Shown here in pieces: positions 11,834-22,121 of a stretch of 64,000 nt of DNA. Every line of letters starts with the position of its first letter. Position 1 is the stretch's first letter. The stretch lies in assembly GCA_038363925.1 (NCBI GenBank), contig JAQQWL010000003.1:2480001-2544000 (forward strand), in the 5' to 3' direction. The notes beneath the pieces were generated by a model. The model was given only the letters and a program-made list of their open reading frames with translations, searched no databases and was not told the DNA's origin. The translations under genes were made by a program, and so were the position numbers. The stretch is from Apiospora phragmitis (Eukaryota; Ascomycota; Sordariomycetes; Amphisphaeriales; Apiosporaceae).

Positions 11834-12748
11834 TCATGGCCCCAAATCCGCTTGATCTAAACCTGGCTGGATCATGTCCGGCGGATGCGGCGCTTGGCCC
11901 GGAATACCGTTTGTGGAGAAGACCGAGGGCTTCATCGCCGGAGCCGGAGGACGGCCCGGTCCCGCCAGTTGTTCGGGGTAGTCTGGGCTGCCAGGGGCAT
12001 CGGCGCCACCGTTGTGCTTCTGCAGCTCGTCCCACACAATCATGCGCGACCCCGGCGGCAGCTTGCTGATGACGCGGTACCAGAACCCGGGCCGCGTCCA
12101 CGACAGGTTGACGTACTGCTGGCCCTCGACGGGCGCGGCGCTGCTCTCGTCCTCCTTGAACTTCTTGAGCATGTTGTTGACGTCGTGGCGCTTCAGCTGG
12201 ATGCCGGCGTGGCGCCGCTGGATCTCCTCCAGGATGCCCGACGTGGTGGCGCGCGGGTGGATGGCCAGGGTCTCGACCTCGGCCGCGATGCCGAGGTCGT
12301 CCCGGGCGCGCTTGCGGTTGGTCGGGATCCCCGCCGCGTCCACCTCCATCTCGTGGTCGTGCTGGTTGCGGCCCTTGACGTAGGAGAATGTCCAGATGTT
12401 GTCGCGCGTCGAGGACTTGATGACCCCTTGCCACGCGCAGGTGCCCTTAGTGCTCTCGCGCTTGCGCTTCTTCTCGGGTGGCACCAGGGCGGCGGCCTCG
12501 ACCTTGGTCCGCGACGGCGCCTTGGCCTTGGCTTTCCAGCACGAAAAAACGTGGCGGCGGTATATGTCTAGTACGGGGTCTTTACTCTCGGCGCAGGACT
12601 TGCTGACCCCGAAGCCGGCCTGCTCTGCGGCTGCTTTCAATGCCTTTTCGGCATCCTCGTACTTGGCCCAGTGCATATTGGACAGGGCAGCCACGGCGGG
12701 GTGCGTGTCTGGCGGCAGGGGCTCCTGCACCTGAAGCAGGGCGAACAT
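11834..12748 (-). CDS. stand-alone FAR1-type (WRKY-GCM1 fold) DNA-binding protein
   Basis: An uninterrupted frame from ATG 12748 (MFALLQVQEPL) to 11834 gives about 304 residues; an upstream in-frame ATG at 12970 would add 74 residues of poor quality. Residues 30-140 have the look of the zinc-binding domain that heads fungal MULE transposases: EKALKAAAEQAGFGV, then HVFSCWKA, a basic linker with KKRKRE, TCAWQGV, and WTFSYVKGRNQHDHEM, i.e. two Cys followed by an H-x-H pair. A following stretch (TTSGILEEIQRRHAGIQLKR, then HDVNNMLKKFK) corresponds to the segment after that domain in such transposases. The transposase catalytic core is absent; the C-terminal 80 residues are Pro/Gly-rich. It is either a domesticated transposon-derived regulator or a truncated MULE. 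The clean frame argues for function. The KKRKRE block could be a nuclear signal. Confidence 0.6.
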   Translation of the reverse strand: MFALLQVQEPLPPDTHPAVAALSNMHWAKYEDAEKALKAAAEQAGFGVSKSCAESKDPVLDIYRRHVFSCWKAKAKAPSRTKVEAAALVPPEKKRKRESTKGTCAWQGVIKSSTRDNIWTFSYVKGRNQHDHEMEVDAAGIPTNRKRARDDLGIAAEVETLAIHPRATTSGILEEIQRRHAGIQLKRHDVNNMLKKFKEDESSAAPVEGQQYVNLSWTRPGFWYRVISKLPPGSRMIVWDELQKHNGGADAPGSPDYPEQLAGPGRPPAPAMKPSVFSTNGIPGQAPHPPDMIQPGLDQADLGP

Positions 12749-14549
12749 GATGGGCAGCGGTGCATTCAAGTATATCAAGAAGTCTGTTAAGTCCGACCCT
12801 GTTGTTATGGGGGTTGACAACCGCAGAATGTCAATCGGACGGTGTAAAGCGTTGGGTCGACGTTGAAATTGAATAATGTGACGGTCCTCCAGGCGATTTT
12901 GGTCAGAGGGCGGGTCGACATGGCACGTGCTTTGGATGATTCTGGCCGTACCTAGCCACATCCAAGCCACAAATGGCCCGTGGCTGTCACCAAAAACTCC
13001 TTGCTTACCAGTGAAGCCAAGTCAACACCGTCGTTAAGTCACTAATTATCCAAATAACCCCTTTCTTGCTACGATACCAGGACAGGTTCAAAACAGGTAT
13101 ATAATCTCATTTCTCACGCTATTGCTCTTGGCCTTCCGTAAACCGATCCTTCTAAGTATGCGTCACACATATTATGTTTTAGGTCATTGTCTTTGCCCTT
13201 GTGCCGATTAGTACGCTCGGTTTACTCCGTACTCTCCGACCCATGTCGGCACCTTGGTCGTCAGGCTAACCGATTGGACCTTGCATCACTGACGGTAACC
13301 ATGACCAAGATCTGGGTAGCATGTGCTAATGAAGATAGCTAAGATTTCATAGACTCCCTGGGCGACATGTTCGTTCCCTGACCTTTGATTTCGGCGATGG
13401 GAGGTAACTGCGGGGGAGGTAGTGGCTGAAGTGGTCTTCATCTAATCGACGTGGCGTAGTAGACAGTGTAGGTAACAGGGCTTCCAGTGGCACTTGGTTC
13501 TCTACGTCGACTGAATAGTTGACCTATTAGCGGGCTAGATATCTACTTCACGGCTGCCGACCAAAATAGTACGCACCTGGACGACTGCTATATCGGCGGA
13601 TCCAGAAATTATATAGTGTAATGATTGAAACGATAAAAGAGGGAACGCCGATGACGACTCCGCCGAAAAGAGAAATGAGGGCTTCAATGGATAAAGACGC
13701 CATAGTTGCCGGTTGTGAGTCTCGTGTTTGGGATCAATTGAAAGCTGGGACGAAGCAGGCCATTGATGGGTGGCATTTGTGCAGGCACCAAGTCAGTCCC
13801 CAAGGGCTGGCTGGGCAATGTATTTATATAGAGAATCCGGCAGTTGTAGGCCTGCCTTTACTACCTAGTAGCTAATAATTATCGCAATCCGTCGCAAGAG
13901 AACCTGGGGGCTCGACCGTGATGCTAATTTCAAGTATTCTAAGGGTCTATTCCCCTTCGCGTGAGCCTCCAGGCTGGCTATCGGTCATCGCAATGGCTGC
14001 GACATGTATTTTATTCGCTAATAAGGAGTTTAGGCGGGCTGTGCGGACTGCTAATACATATGTTGTGAGCAATCTTAGCTCATCTGACCAGATCTGCCGC
14101 CCAGGCCGGGCGTGTATTGTCGTGACTGTCGCAATGGATCGCATTGGTCGTAACCATGAGGTGACACAGCCGCGACCCGATAGCGTTCTGCAGGCATAGC
14201 ATGGGTAACTCGGGAAGAGGGCGCTCAGATCGGCCAGGGGTTGCGCAGTCAGATGGTCTTGCCACCCAATAGAACGATGGTCGCAATGATCGCAATGCAT
14301 GTGAGGAAAGCACGCACCGGAATATGCCATGCATTTCATTGGTAGACCTTCACGCTGACGCGTTACGTCAGGACCAAGGGACTTTCGCAATAATCTGCGA
14401 TAAAAGCCATCGGCCCTCCCTGTCCTGTGAACCCTCAACTCCCAAAAAAAACACTGAACAGTTTGATCAGTTTCAAAACCCCATTACATTATTTCGTCCA
14501 ACTTGGGCAACCAACCCAATAAGTCGAAATCCAATACATTCCGTGCATC
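12749..14549. other. 1.8 kb intergenic region between divergent genes
   Basis: The FAR1-type gene reads away to the left and the Zn2Cys6-ankyrin gene away to the right, so both promoters lie here. Open frames at 13621-13875, 13918-14199 and 13947-14438 have no recognisable features. A CT-rich, AC-rich stretch at about 14,400-14,550 precedes the start of the next gene and looks like a fungal leader. Confidence 0.45.
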
Positions 14550-15993
14550 ATGGACTCCCAAGAAGCCAGCCCTAGTAAGAAACGCGGTCGGTATGCGTAC
14601 CTCAAATGTGTCCAATGTCGGAAAGACAAGAAGAAGGTAGTACTGCCCTTGACAAGTCGGCCTTTAAACGCACTGTTTACAACAGCATGCATAGTGCCTA
14701 CCAGTAGAGCGGCAATCGCAAGAAAAGTGCGATCGATGTGAAGAGAATGGCTTCGAATGCTCCAGCAACCAGATTGCCGCAGACAGTACGCCAAGCCTGG
14801 TGCCAGGCGCTCCTGGGGATACTGCATTCCGAGCCCGGGTGAAAGACTTGTGAGTCTCTCCTGGACTATTACTTGATCAGTGGCTTACTTTATCTACTTT
14901 ATCTAGGTTGGATGGGTGGCAGTGGTACAAGATTCTGAATTACTGCTTCCATCAGCTCAAAACAGAAGCGGAGAAATCAACTGTGGGAGCTTACTTGGCA
15001 AAGATTTCTCAAGAGCTCACGCACTTATACCAACACGCACGAGAATCCCGAGACACTACAGCAAAAGTCCTATTGTGTCAAATTTATTATTGCATACCAA
15101 GCCTTAGAGATCGCGATGAAGCTCAAAATGAAGCGATCTTAGCAATCTCGGAGACCATCTTGCTACCGGGAGATATCTCGAACTCCGGATTGAGAGATTT
15201 GCTTGTGTTAGCAGAGATTGAAAGTAGCGCGGGCAATACCGACGATGCTCTACTCAGCCTGTTGAACACAATGGACGATGTCTTGGAGAATTCCAACGTT
15301 ACTCATACTCCAGAGACGATGAATGACATCTGTATTCTCACCGAGAAATACGTCGAATGTTTCACGCAGTCTGCACTCACCAAACGCAAGCTCTACGATA
15401 AAAATTATCTCAACACAAAGCAGGATATTCCCGACCTGTTGAATATCTATGGATCTCCGTTTCTCCCGCAAGGGGCAATCCAGGACACACATATCAGATA
15501 CCTAAAGTGGCTGCTACTCGAATTCAAGCCTGAATACAATTCAGCTACTGGCTTCGAAGGATAAACACTCCTACACTTAGCTCGCCAGCTTCTTCTTCGA
15601 GAGGATGGGCATCGCGTGTCAGGAAAAGCGGTCGGTCTCTTACTAGAGATGGGCCACGGAACCCAGATAAACCGCAGAAACTTGGACGGGAAGACTCCTT
15701 TACATTGCTTCTGCGAGAATTACGAGCGTCGTTATGTCCAATTCACCTTATATAATAACGAATCCTGTCTCCAAACATTGCATCGACTCCTCTCCCTTCC
15801 CGACATCGATATTAGCATCAGAGAACCTCATGGGCAATTTGCGTTGTATTACCTGTTTGAAGCGTCGCGCAAGGCCTGGTATTATAAGACCATGGCAGAT
15901 CGGGTTCAATCACTTCTCGATTGCTTCAAGACACTGCACCCAGACAACTACTACTCTACACAAGAGACCCTCGTTCCTGCTTCGTTAGATTAG
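14550..15993 (+). pseudogene. Zn2Cys6 DNA-binding protein with ankyrin-type C terminus, one nonsense codon
   Basis: Exons 14550-14636, 14695-14849 and 14907 onward; introns of 58 and 57 bp with GT-AG ends. After splicing, the N terminus has a complete binuclear zinc cluster, C-x2-C-x6-C-x10-C-x2-C-x6-C: KCVQCRKDKKK, then a Cys contributed by the start of exon 2, then EKCDRCEENGFEC. The middle part (LDGWQWYKILNY onward) is helical and unassigned. TAA at 15562-15564 interrupts the frame after SATGFEG; the same frame continues for 143 codons with ankyrin-like units (LLHLARQLLL, GKTPLHCFCEN, HGQFALYYLFEAS) to 15993. One substitution, such as a C to T change of a Gln codon, would explain it. The zinc cluster suggests a transcription regulator, the ankyrin part a protein contact surface. 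It could be a truncated but expressed protein of about 300 residues. Confidence 0.65.
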
Positions 15994-16506
15994 CATCGAA
16001 TCAAAGGCTTTTCTCTCTTGATACCACATGGCTGGCTTCGGAGTACTCTTGAAATCAGTGTTGCCACATAAGCCAGACAGTCTGTCCTTGCATAACCAAA
16101 TACCTTACTGCTCAGCATCTTCTGGTCGCTGATGAAACTCTGGTTCATACTTTAACTACTTTAGGACACGTACAGCATCGATCACAGTGCTGTCAGACAG
16201 GTCCCTGCAGACTAAATACAGGAGACACCATTGCCCGAAGCTTGAAGAAGTGGGACTTCGTGGCCTGGTGGCACAAGAAGGGTGGTTACTGGTTAGACCA
16301 AGGGAGACATTATTCCTGCTGACAAGCGGAGCATTTATAATGTCAGTCGCGCTCGCATGGGTAGTTTACAGGGATTGGGCAATTGCATGTCAAACGGGGG
16401 CTGTTTTTTCGCTTCAGGGGTGTTTTTCTGCACATGCATCTACCAGGCCGTACTCTGAGTGGCTCAAATCAAATCAAACTCTTGTCCGTAAGCTATCTAC
16501 ATAATC
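15994..16506. other. intergenic, converging 3' ends
   Basis: Lies between the plus-strand Zn2Cys6-ankyrin gene and the minus-strand GPI-protein gene. A 105-codon open frame at 16187-16504 has no recognised content; I see no other gene. Confidence 0.45.
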
Positions 16507-17669
16507 CTACATAATCCATGCCAACATCATGGCCGCCCCCACAATAGCCGTAGCCGCCGCGCCGAGTCCCACCGCGTGCACGGCGGCGCTCTCCGGATCC
16601 TCCCACTCGACCTTGCTCGTGTTGACGCGCACGCACATCAGCGTGAGCTTGCCCATGTAGCCGTTCGTGATCGGCAGCATGGTGTTGATCATGACGACGT
16701 GCAGCCGGTTCGTGGCCTCGTCATAGTCGGTCAGGTTGGTGCCGTTGCGCGCGAACGAGTTGAAGGTGTAGAAGCCCGTGTCGCTAGCCCAGTTGGGCGT
16801 GCCCCCGGGGACCCGGGTGTAGTTCCCGCTGCCTGGCTGGCTCGGCCGGGAGCCGTTATGGTCGTTGAAGTCAAACGTGTCGATGAAGTCGAACGTGTCG
16901 ATGGTCGGGAAGTAGCTGCCGTGGTCGTGGGCGTAGCCGAAGCTGTCGGCGCACTCCGGCAGCGCGTCCCAGCTCTCGTCCGGGCCCGAGCACGAAGAGC
17001 CCACGCTCGCCGAGCTCGAGCCGTTGCGCAGCATCGCGTCCCGGCACGCCTCGCCCAGCGCGGCGCCGCAGTCGATGCTGTTCGTGTCGCCCTCGAGGTA
17101 CCGGTTCGTCACGTTGCCGGGCCACGCGTACGACATGGCCACCGAGATGCAGACGGGGTTCTCGCTCCGGACCTGGTCCGACATGTTGCCGCCGCCGGCC
17201 CAGCTGAAGTCGGAGGTGGTGAGGGCCACGTGCGGGTCGACGAGGGGCGTGTCGTCCTTCGGCCTGGGGCCCGCGTTGGGTGCGGCAAAGTCGGAGACGT
17301 TGACCCCTGTGGCAGATTTCTGTTAGTGTCTTCAATTTCTCCCTCTGTGTGCATGTGTGTGTGAGAAAGGGGATATTTCGAGAAGCCTGCAACTTAGTTC
17401 ACGTACGTCATATCCACTCCAGGTTTCTGTACCTCTCTGGGCTGCTAACCCATAAACCACGAAAAGGGATGGAATTTGACCGAGCGGGTTGCGTTGGGAT
17501 TAACGGCGGCCTGCTCATAGAGGGCACCTTTGATACTGTCTTGGCTGTTTGAGAAATTTAAAGTGCCTGGTATCATTGTAGGCTCGTAGCTGTCCAAGGA
17601 CACAGCTTTGGTAAGCAATGGCGCAGTTGCCAGGAGGAAGAAACCCCTCGAGTCAGTGAATTGGACCAT
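16507..17669 (-). CDS. secreted N-glycosylated protein with C-terminal GPI-anchor signal
   Basis: Exon 1 17669-17450, intron 17449-17307 (143 bp, donor GTTAGC, acceptor CAG), exon 2 17306-16507. The start MVQFTDSRGFFLLATAPLL and the following KAVSL fit a signal peptide and cleavage near residue 22. The mature part has many N-x-S/T sites (NFSNS, NATRS, NVSDF, NVTNR, NGSS, NGTNLT) and several Cys. It ends in a small-residue stretch followed by AVGLGAAATAIVGAAMMLAW, a hydrophobic tail typical of a GPI signal, so the protein is probably held on the outer face of the plasma membrane or in the wall. It matches a group of uncharacterised fungal proteins (SLDSY start, FSWAGGGNMSD motif). A small in-frame duplication (IDTFDF twice) lies at about 16,870-16,900. 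The donor is non-ideal, so the exon 1 end is a best guess. Confidence 0.7.
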
Positions 17670-18320
17670 TTTGAAAGTGAGATCGTACGTAGAAGCGCAA
17701 TGAGTGCAATGATGGGAGTTCAGGACACGAGAACTACCTGGGCAAAAGTTTCACATTTAAATCATTCGACTCTGGCAGCTAGGCTGTGGCCAATGGTCTT
17801 ACAGGCCCACAGCAAAATGAGCGTGTCGTCATATTACTGGCAGTCCCTTGAGCGTGATTGGTCATTGGTCTCGTTACACGAGCCGCGCATCTGGGCATAG
17901 GGGGGGCGGAGAGCCCTCCCTACAAACAGAGCCACCTTCGACGAATGGAAGCTCGGCAACGGCTGCCTGCGCTGTCATCGGGCCCACCGACTAAATCGCG
18001 TCCGCTATACGGCGGTAGTGGCTGGGCAGCGCGGGCGATGAGTGGGGCCAGACGGGATTGCATGGATTTATAGCATCATCAGCTGACGCTAGATCCTACG
18101 CTACTACGTTCGCCCCATACGACTCCGGGACGATAGCTAGCCGAGCTGACAATTCCAACAAAGTTGAGAACAATGCTGAGTCAGATCAGCGGAAAAATCG
18201 TAACTATCTTCATATTTTTCCTCTTGTCATGCTGCTAACAAGGCTTCTAGAAGAGCTGTCCAATAACTGCAGCAATATCCCCGTAGGTATACCAAGAATC
18301 GGTAGGTAGTGCCACCTCAT
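17670..18320. other. intergenic, no supported gene
   Basis: Contains the promoter of the GPI-protein gene and the 3' flank of the dehydrogenase gene. Short open frames only. Confidence 0.45.
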
Positions 18321-19399
18321 CTAAATGCCATGCACACCGATCCGCAGGTAAGTAGGATTCTCGTCAATCTTCTTCCTCAAATTGCCGCTCTTCATCTCGT
18401 CGACGTCCCATTCGTTCCATACGAATCGGCCATGCAAGAAAGCAGCCTCCGGTGAAGCGGCCCATACGGCGAACTGGCCAGGGAGGTCGGCTGCAATTTT
18501 AAGTGTAAGTCAGCAATCTCGGTCCTGCTGAAGGAGGACGACAAGATAAACTGGAGGGGAAAGCCGCATTCTTACCATCGTTCCAGTCGTATGCACTCTT
18601 CGGGATCCCGATGGAGGACGAGCCTGGCGTCCATACCGGACCCGGGTTGAAGGTGACGATCTGCATCACCTCCGGCTTGGTGTCTTGGGCGATGAGCTGC
18701 ATGGCCAGGGCCCCGGCGTTCTTGGAAAGCCCGTAGACCAGCATCTTCTCGGCGGTTGCGAAGTTGTGGGCCGCCACCGAGGAAAGGTGCACCACGTACT
18801 AGAAAGAACAGTCAGCATTTGGGCTGTTAAACATGCCATCCCGTTTTTCTGAAAGAAATTCAATGGATGCGGCGTCTCCTGATTATTCTCACCTTGGTCA
18901 CGCCCTCGCTGGATCCCTCCTGCTTATAGAACCGCTCCGTCATGTCCAGATTGCCGACCAGGTTGACGTTGTAGCTCTCCATGATACCCTTTGTGCCAAG
19001 CTCCAGTAGCGGCATCATAGGAGGCGCGATCGTCGCGTTCAAGACCAGGACGTCGATGAAGATGCCTCGAGTCTTCAGGTCGGCCCAGAGGGTCTCGACA
19101 TCGGAGCTCTTGGCGATGTCGCAACGCAGCCCCAGGACTTGAGACTTGGGAAATTCCTGTCCGAGCTTGGCGGCCGACTGCTTGATGAAATCCTCGCGGC
19201 GACCAACGATAACCAAGGTAGCGGCCGAGGCTTGAGAGAAGGCCTTGGCTATGTGGAATCCTATACCGCCACCTCCACCGGTGATGAGGATGCTCTTGCC
19301 GGCCTTGGACAACTCGGGCCTGAGGGGCGAGATGGAAGGGTATGGCTTTTTATGAAAGGCATTGGTGATGCTGAACTTTATCGCTTCTACATCAGCCAT
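18321..19399 (-). CDS. short-chain dehydrogenase/reductase (SDR)
   Basis: Three exons: 19399-18893, 18798-18576, 18490-18321; introns of 94 bp (18892-18799) and 85 bp (18575-18491), both GT-AG, joining cleanly in frame. The protein of about 299 residues has the classical Rossmann features: ITGGGGGIGFHIAKAF for cofactor binding, LRCDIAKSSDV, VLNATIAPP in place of the usual NNAG, a catalytic Ser in VHLSSVAAHN and the YGLSK active-site Tyr-Lys. After GRREDF it may use NADP(H), as an Arg follows the second strand, but this is inference. It ends TYLRIGVHGI at TAG 18321-18323. It oxidises or reduces an unknown alcohol or carbonyl. It is divergent to a Zn2Cys6 gene 690 bp away, with an epoxide hydrolase beyond. 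No lesions are seen. Confidence 0.85.
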
Positions 19400-20088
19400 G
19401 TTGGTGGTCCTTGAAATGGAATCTGGATGGGGTTAATTGTGTGGCGGTGCTTGAAAGTGTCTATGTTGATGGTGTCTTTATTATCTGGAACATCTGGCGA
19501 CGAGAGGGATATTTATAGGCATATGCAGACCGGCTGTTGAAGCACAGTTTGGCTGTATATCGGGCCTCTTGCTCACCTTGCCAGCCAGTAGAATGGATCC
19601 ATAATCCTCCGCGGCGTGTCTCGTCAGCTGCATCTGCGGGAGCGGGCTGTGCATATTGCATGAGGTGACTCAGGAAACCCGCCCATCCGGCCAATGAACG
19701 AGCTACGGACCCTAGATGCTTGATAATCAGCCACGTTTCTGTGATGAAAATAAAGCTTATCATAGGCATGTGTCCGCGAAAGATCAGGTGAAATAGATAC
19801 TCACTTAGGCAGAGAGTGAGACGCTCCGCCAGGCGGCCCCATAACTTCCCACGCCCGCCCCTGCGGGAGAAGAATGGAGAGTCGAGCCTGCGGGATTTAG
19901 GCCGCTCCACTATTATCCGCCCCTTCGCTTATTACGCGCACCTGTCAACCCCCTTCCTTCTTCTCTATCTCTCACCCCCTCCATTGCATAGGGCTGCTCG
20001 TTGCTTCTCCGCATTTTCCCCGCCCGCCTTGTATCGACTACCTGCTCTTCGAGATACTACGTCCCTATGTGATGGATACGACCCCAGT
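19400..20088. other. divergent promoter region between SDR and Zn2Cys6 genes
   Basis: The SDR gene reads left and the regulator reads right. Open frames on both strands (19461-19910 minus; the 5' extension of the plus frame from 19816) have no recognised content. The stretch at 19,930-20,030 is C/T-rich, as in fungal leaders. Confidence 0.5.
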
Positions 20089-21537
20089 ATGTCTCAAACC
20101 CCACCAAAGTCCGCTGGATCGGTAACCGCCGCGCCAATGATCTGGAGGCGGGCGTGCGTGGCTTGTACCAAAGCCAAGCGCCAATGTACCAAGCAAGTCC
20201 CGTCGTGCCGCCGGTGTGCGGGTAAGTGTATTCCCTGTGCTTATCCGCCTGCTCGGCGTCCTATCGACACTCAAGTTCCAACTCCCTCTTTATCGGACAA
20301 CCTATCATCCATGCTATTTGATCCCGATGAACTGGTAGCCGACCAGCCGTCGGTGGAAATCCCGGCATCGATGGGGGCGACGACGGATACGACGACTACG
20401 ACTACGGGAACGACCACAGTATCGCCTAGAGAGCAGGTGGCACCGGGTGGTGCAGATCTTCTAGGTTCCACCACTACGACCCCACGTCCTGCAGACCAGA
20501 GCATGATAGTCGCCAACATCCCAGCGAGTACGGGCGAGCCGGAGGTGAACTGGATTCTTGCACAGCACTCGTTCGTGCCGGAAATGATAGTTCCCGAGGA
20601 GTTTCTCTTGGATCTCCCCATCAATGTGATGGTGGACCAGATGCTCAACTTCGTCGATCTCATGAAGAAGTGGTTAAAGGACTGGGTCACCGACGGCCAC
20701 AGCCCGCTGCACCACCGGCTGCTCTACCACACCAAGATGCCGCGGTGCGTGCAAGACGCCTACAGCACCATGAGCCTCTACTTCCTGGCGCGGGGCCCCT
20801 CGAACCAGGACAGCATCTTCCAGCTCATCGATGACCGAGTAACGCAGCTATTCCAGACCAGATGGGCGAGGAACTACTGTCAGACAACGTCGGCTCCCAA
20901 GCTCGCTACCTTTTGGCCGGCTGTCGCGTGTCCAGGCCATGGTGGCTTACCAGATCATCCGGCTCTTCGACGGCGACATCCGGATGCGGGCGCACGCTGA
21001 GGCCGACGTCCCCACGCTCGCCGCTTGGACCAGGACATGTGGGCGCAGACGAGGAGATCGGCCTCGCCCATCTCGGGAGGCGATGCCTCGACGAGCCCGC
21101 TGAACCAGTCGATCCCCTTTGACGGCATCGTCTCGCTCGACGAGTCGGTCGTGACGTGGAAGCTGTGGATCCTGACGGAGAGCATCCGGCGCACCTGGCT
21201 GGCGTCCAACCTGATCATGGAGCTGTACCACTACATCAAGCAAGGCTGGTCGCAGTGCCCCGGCAGCATTCCCTTCACCCTGCGTGCGGGGCTGTGGGAG
21301 GCGGAGACGGCCTATGCCTGGTTCGCCGCGCAGCGGAATCACGAGGACGCCCTGTTCGTGCCTATATTCAAGCAGCCGGCAATGATGCAGGCGACGAGTC
21401 CCCGGCAGGTCGACGAGTTCGGGCATGCCCTGCTTGGCATTACGTGGGGCTTGGAACGGATGGCTCGGTGGCACGACAGGATGGGCGAAACGCTGGACAG
21501 CCCCTTAACGGAAAGAGCTCCTGTTGTCAGTAACTAA
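20089..21537 (+). pseudogene. Zn2Cys6 transcription factor, three single-base frameshifts
   Basis: ATG 20089 (MSQTPPKSAGS) heads a protein with a binuclear zinc cluster near residues 24-52: CVACTKAKRQC, SCRRCAGKCIPC, matching C-x2-C-x6-C-x6-C-x2-C-x6-C. A Thr-rich linker follows (about 100-135), then a domain with LDLPINVMVDQMLNFVDLM and YSTMSLYFLARGPSNQDSIF, as in fungal regulators of aflR-like or aurR-like architecture. The coding sense then moves to a different frame three times: after VTQLFQ (about 20861), after RYLLAG (about 20920) and before DQDMWAQ (about 21024), ending at 21537. Each step fits the loss of one base, and the protein sense is otherwise well kept. Three nearby one-base losses suggest consensus error as much as decay. 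Its position between the SDR and epoxide hydrolase genes suggests a pathway regulator. Confidence 0.7.
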
Positions 21538-22121
21538 ATTGATTGATGTATCAGCAATTGTCGTCTCTTGAGAGTTGAGGTGATGCCGGTGCACGTGAAG
21601 ATCACAGCGAAACTACTGATGGTATTCCTCAATTCTTCCATCCTCTTATCACCCAGGGAATGTCATTTTTGTTGGCCTCAAGTTTGGGCCAAGAGTGCCA
21701 AGGTCGGTTGGACATTGTAGCATCACTCCAATGGGACGGGTTCTTTCATTAGATGTGATGAAGGGGTAGTTGAATGAAATCCGAGTAGTAGATGCTTGTC
21801 TCGTAGTTAGGCTCTAACCTACCAAATTAGCCATAAAAGTCATGACGCGTCAAAGGGTCAATGGAAGCTGGTTGGATCTTCAATGATCTTCAAAGCACGG
21901 GGTTTCGTCGGAATTTGTGTTACCGAGGCCAATGGTTGCACGCGCCGGTCGGAGCCATGACGGCAGCATTGCACAACAAGAAGTGGGGTTAATTTTCAAA
22001 CAAAACAGGTAACCGTCCAGAGCCTCATTTCACCCTCTTATTTCAACATCACTATCGTATAAAAGACACTATTATCTCTATAACATCAAGCTACTTCACC
22101 CGAAAGGAAAAGATAAAGACA
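21538..22121. other. intergenic, promoter of the epoxide hydrolase gene
   Basis: No gene seen. A CA-rich and CT-rich stretch at 22,000-22,110 runs up to ATG 22122; TATAAAAG occurs at about 22,056 and may be a TATA-type element. Confidence 0.5.

Noticed and set aside
19461..19910. 149-codon minus-strand open frame in the SDR/regulator spacer
   Set aside because: Lies in a divergent promoter region, low-quality sequence, no domain.
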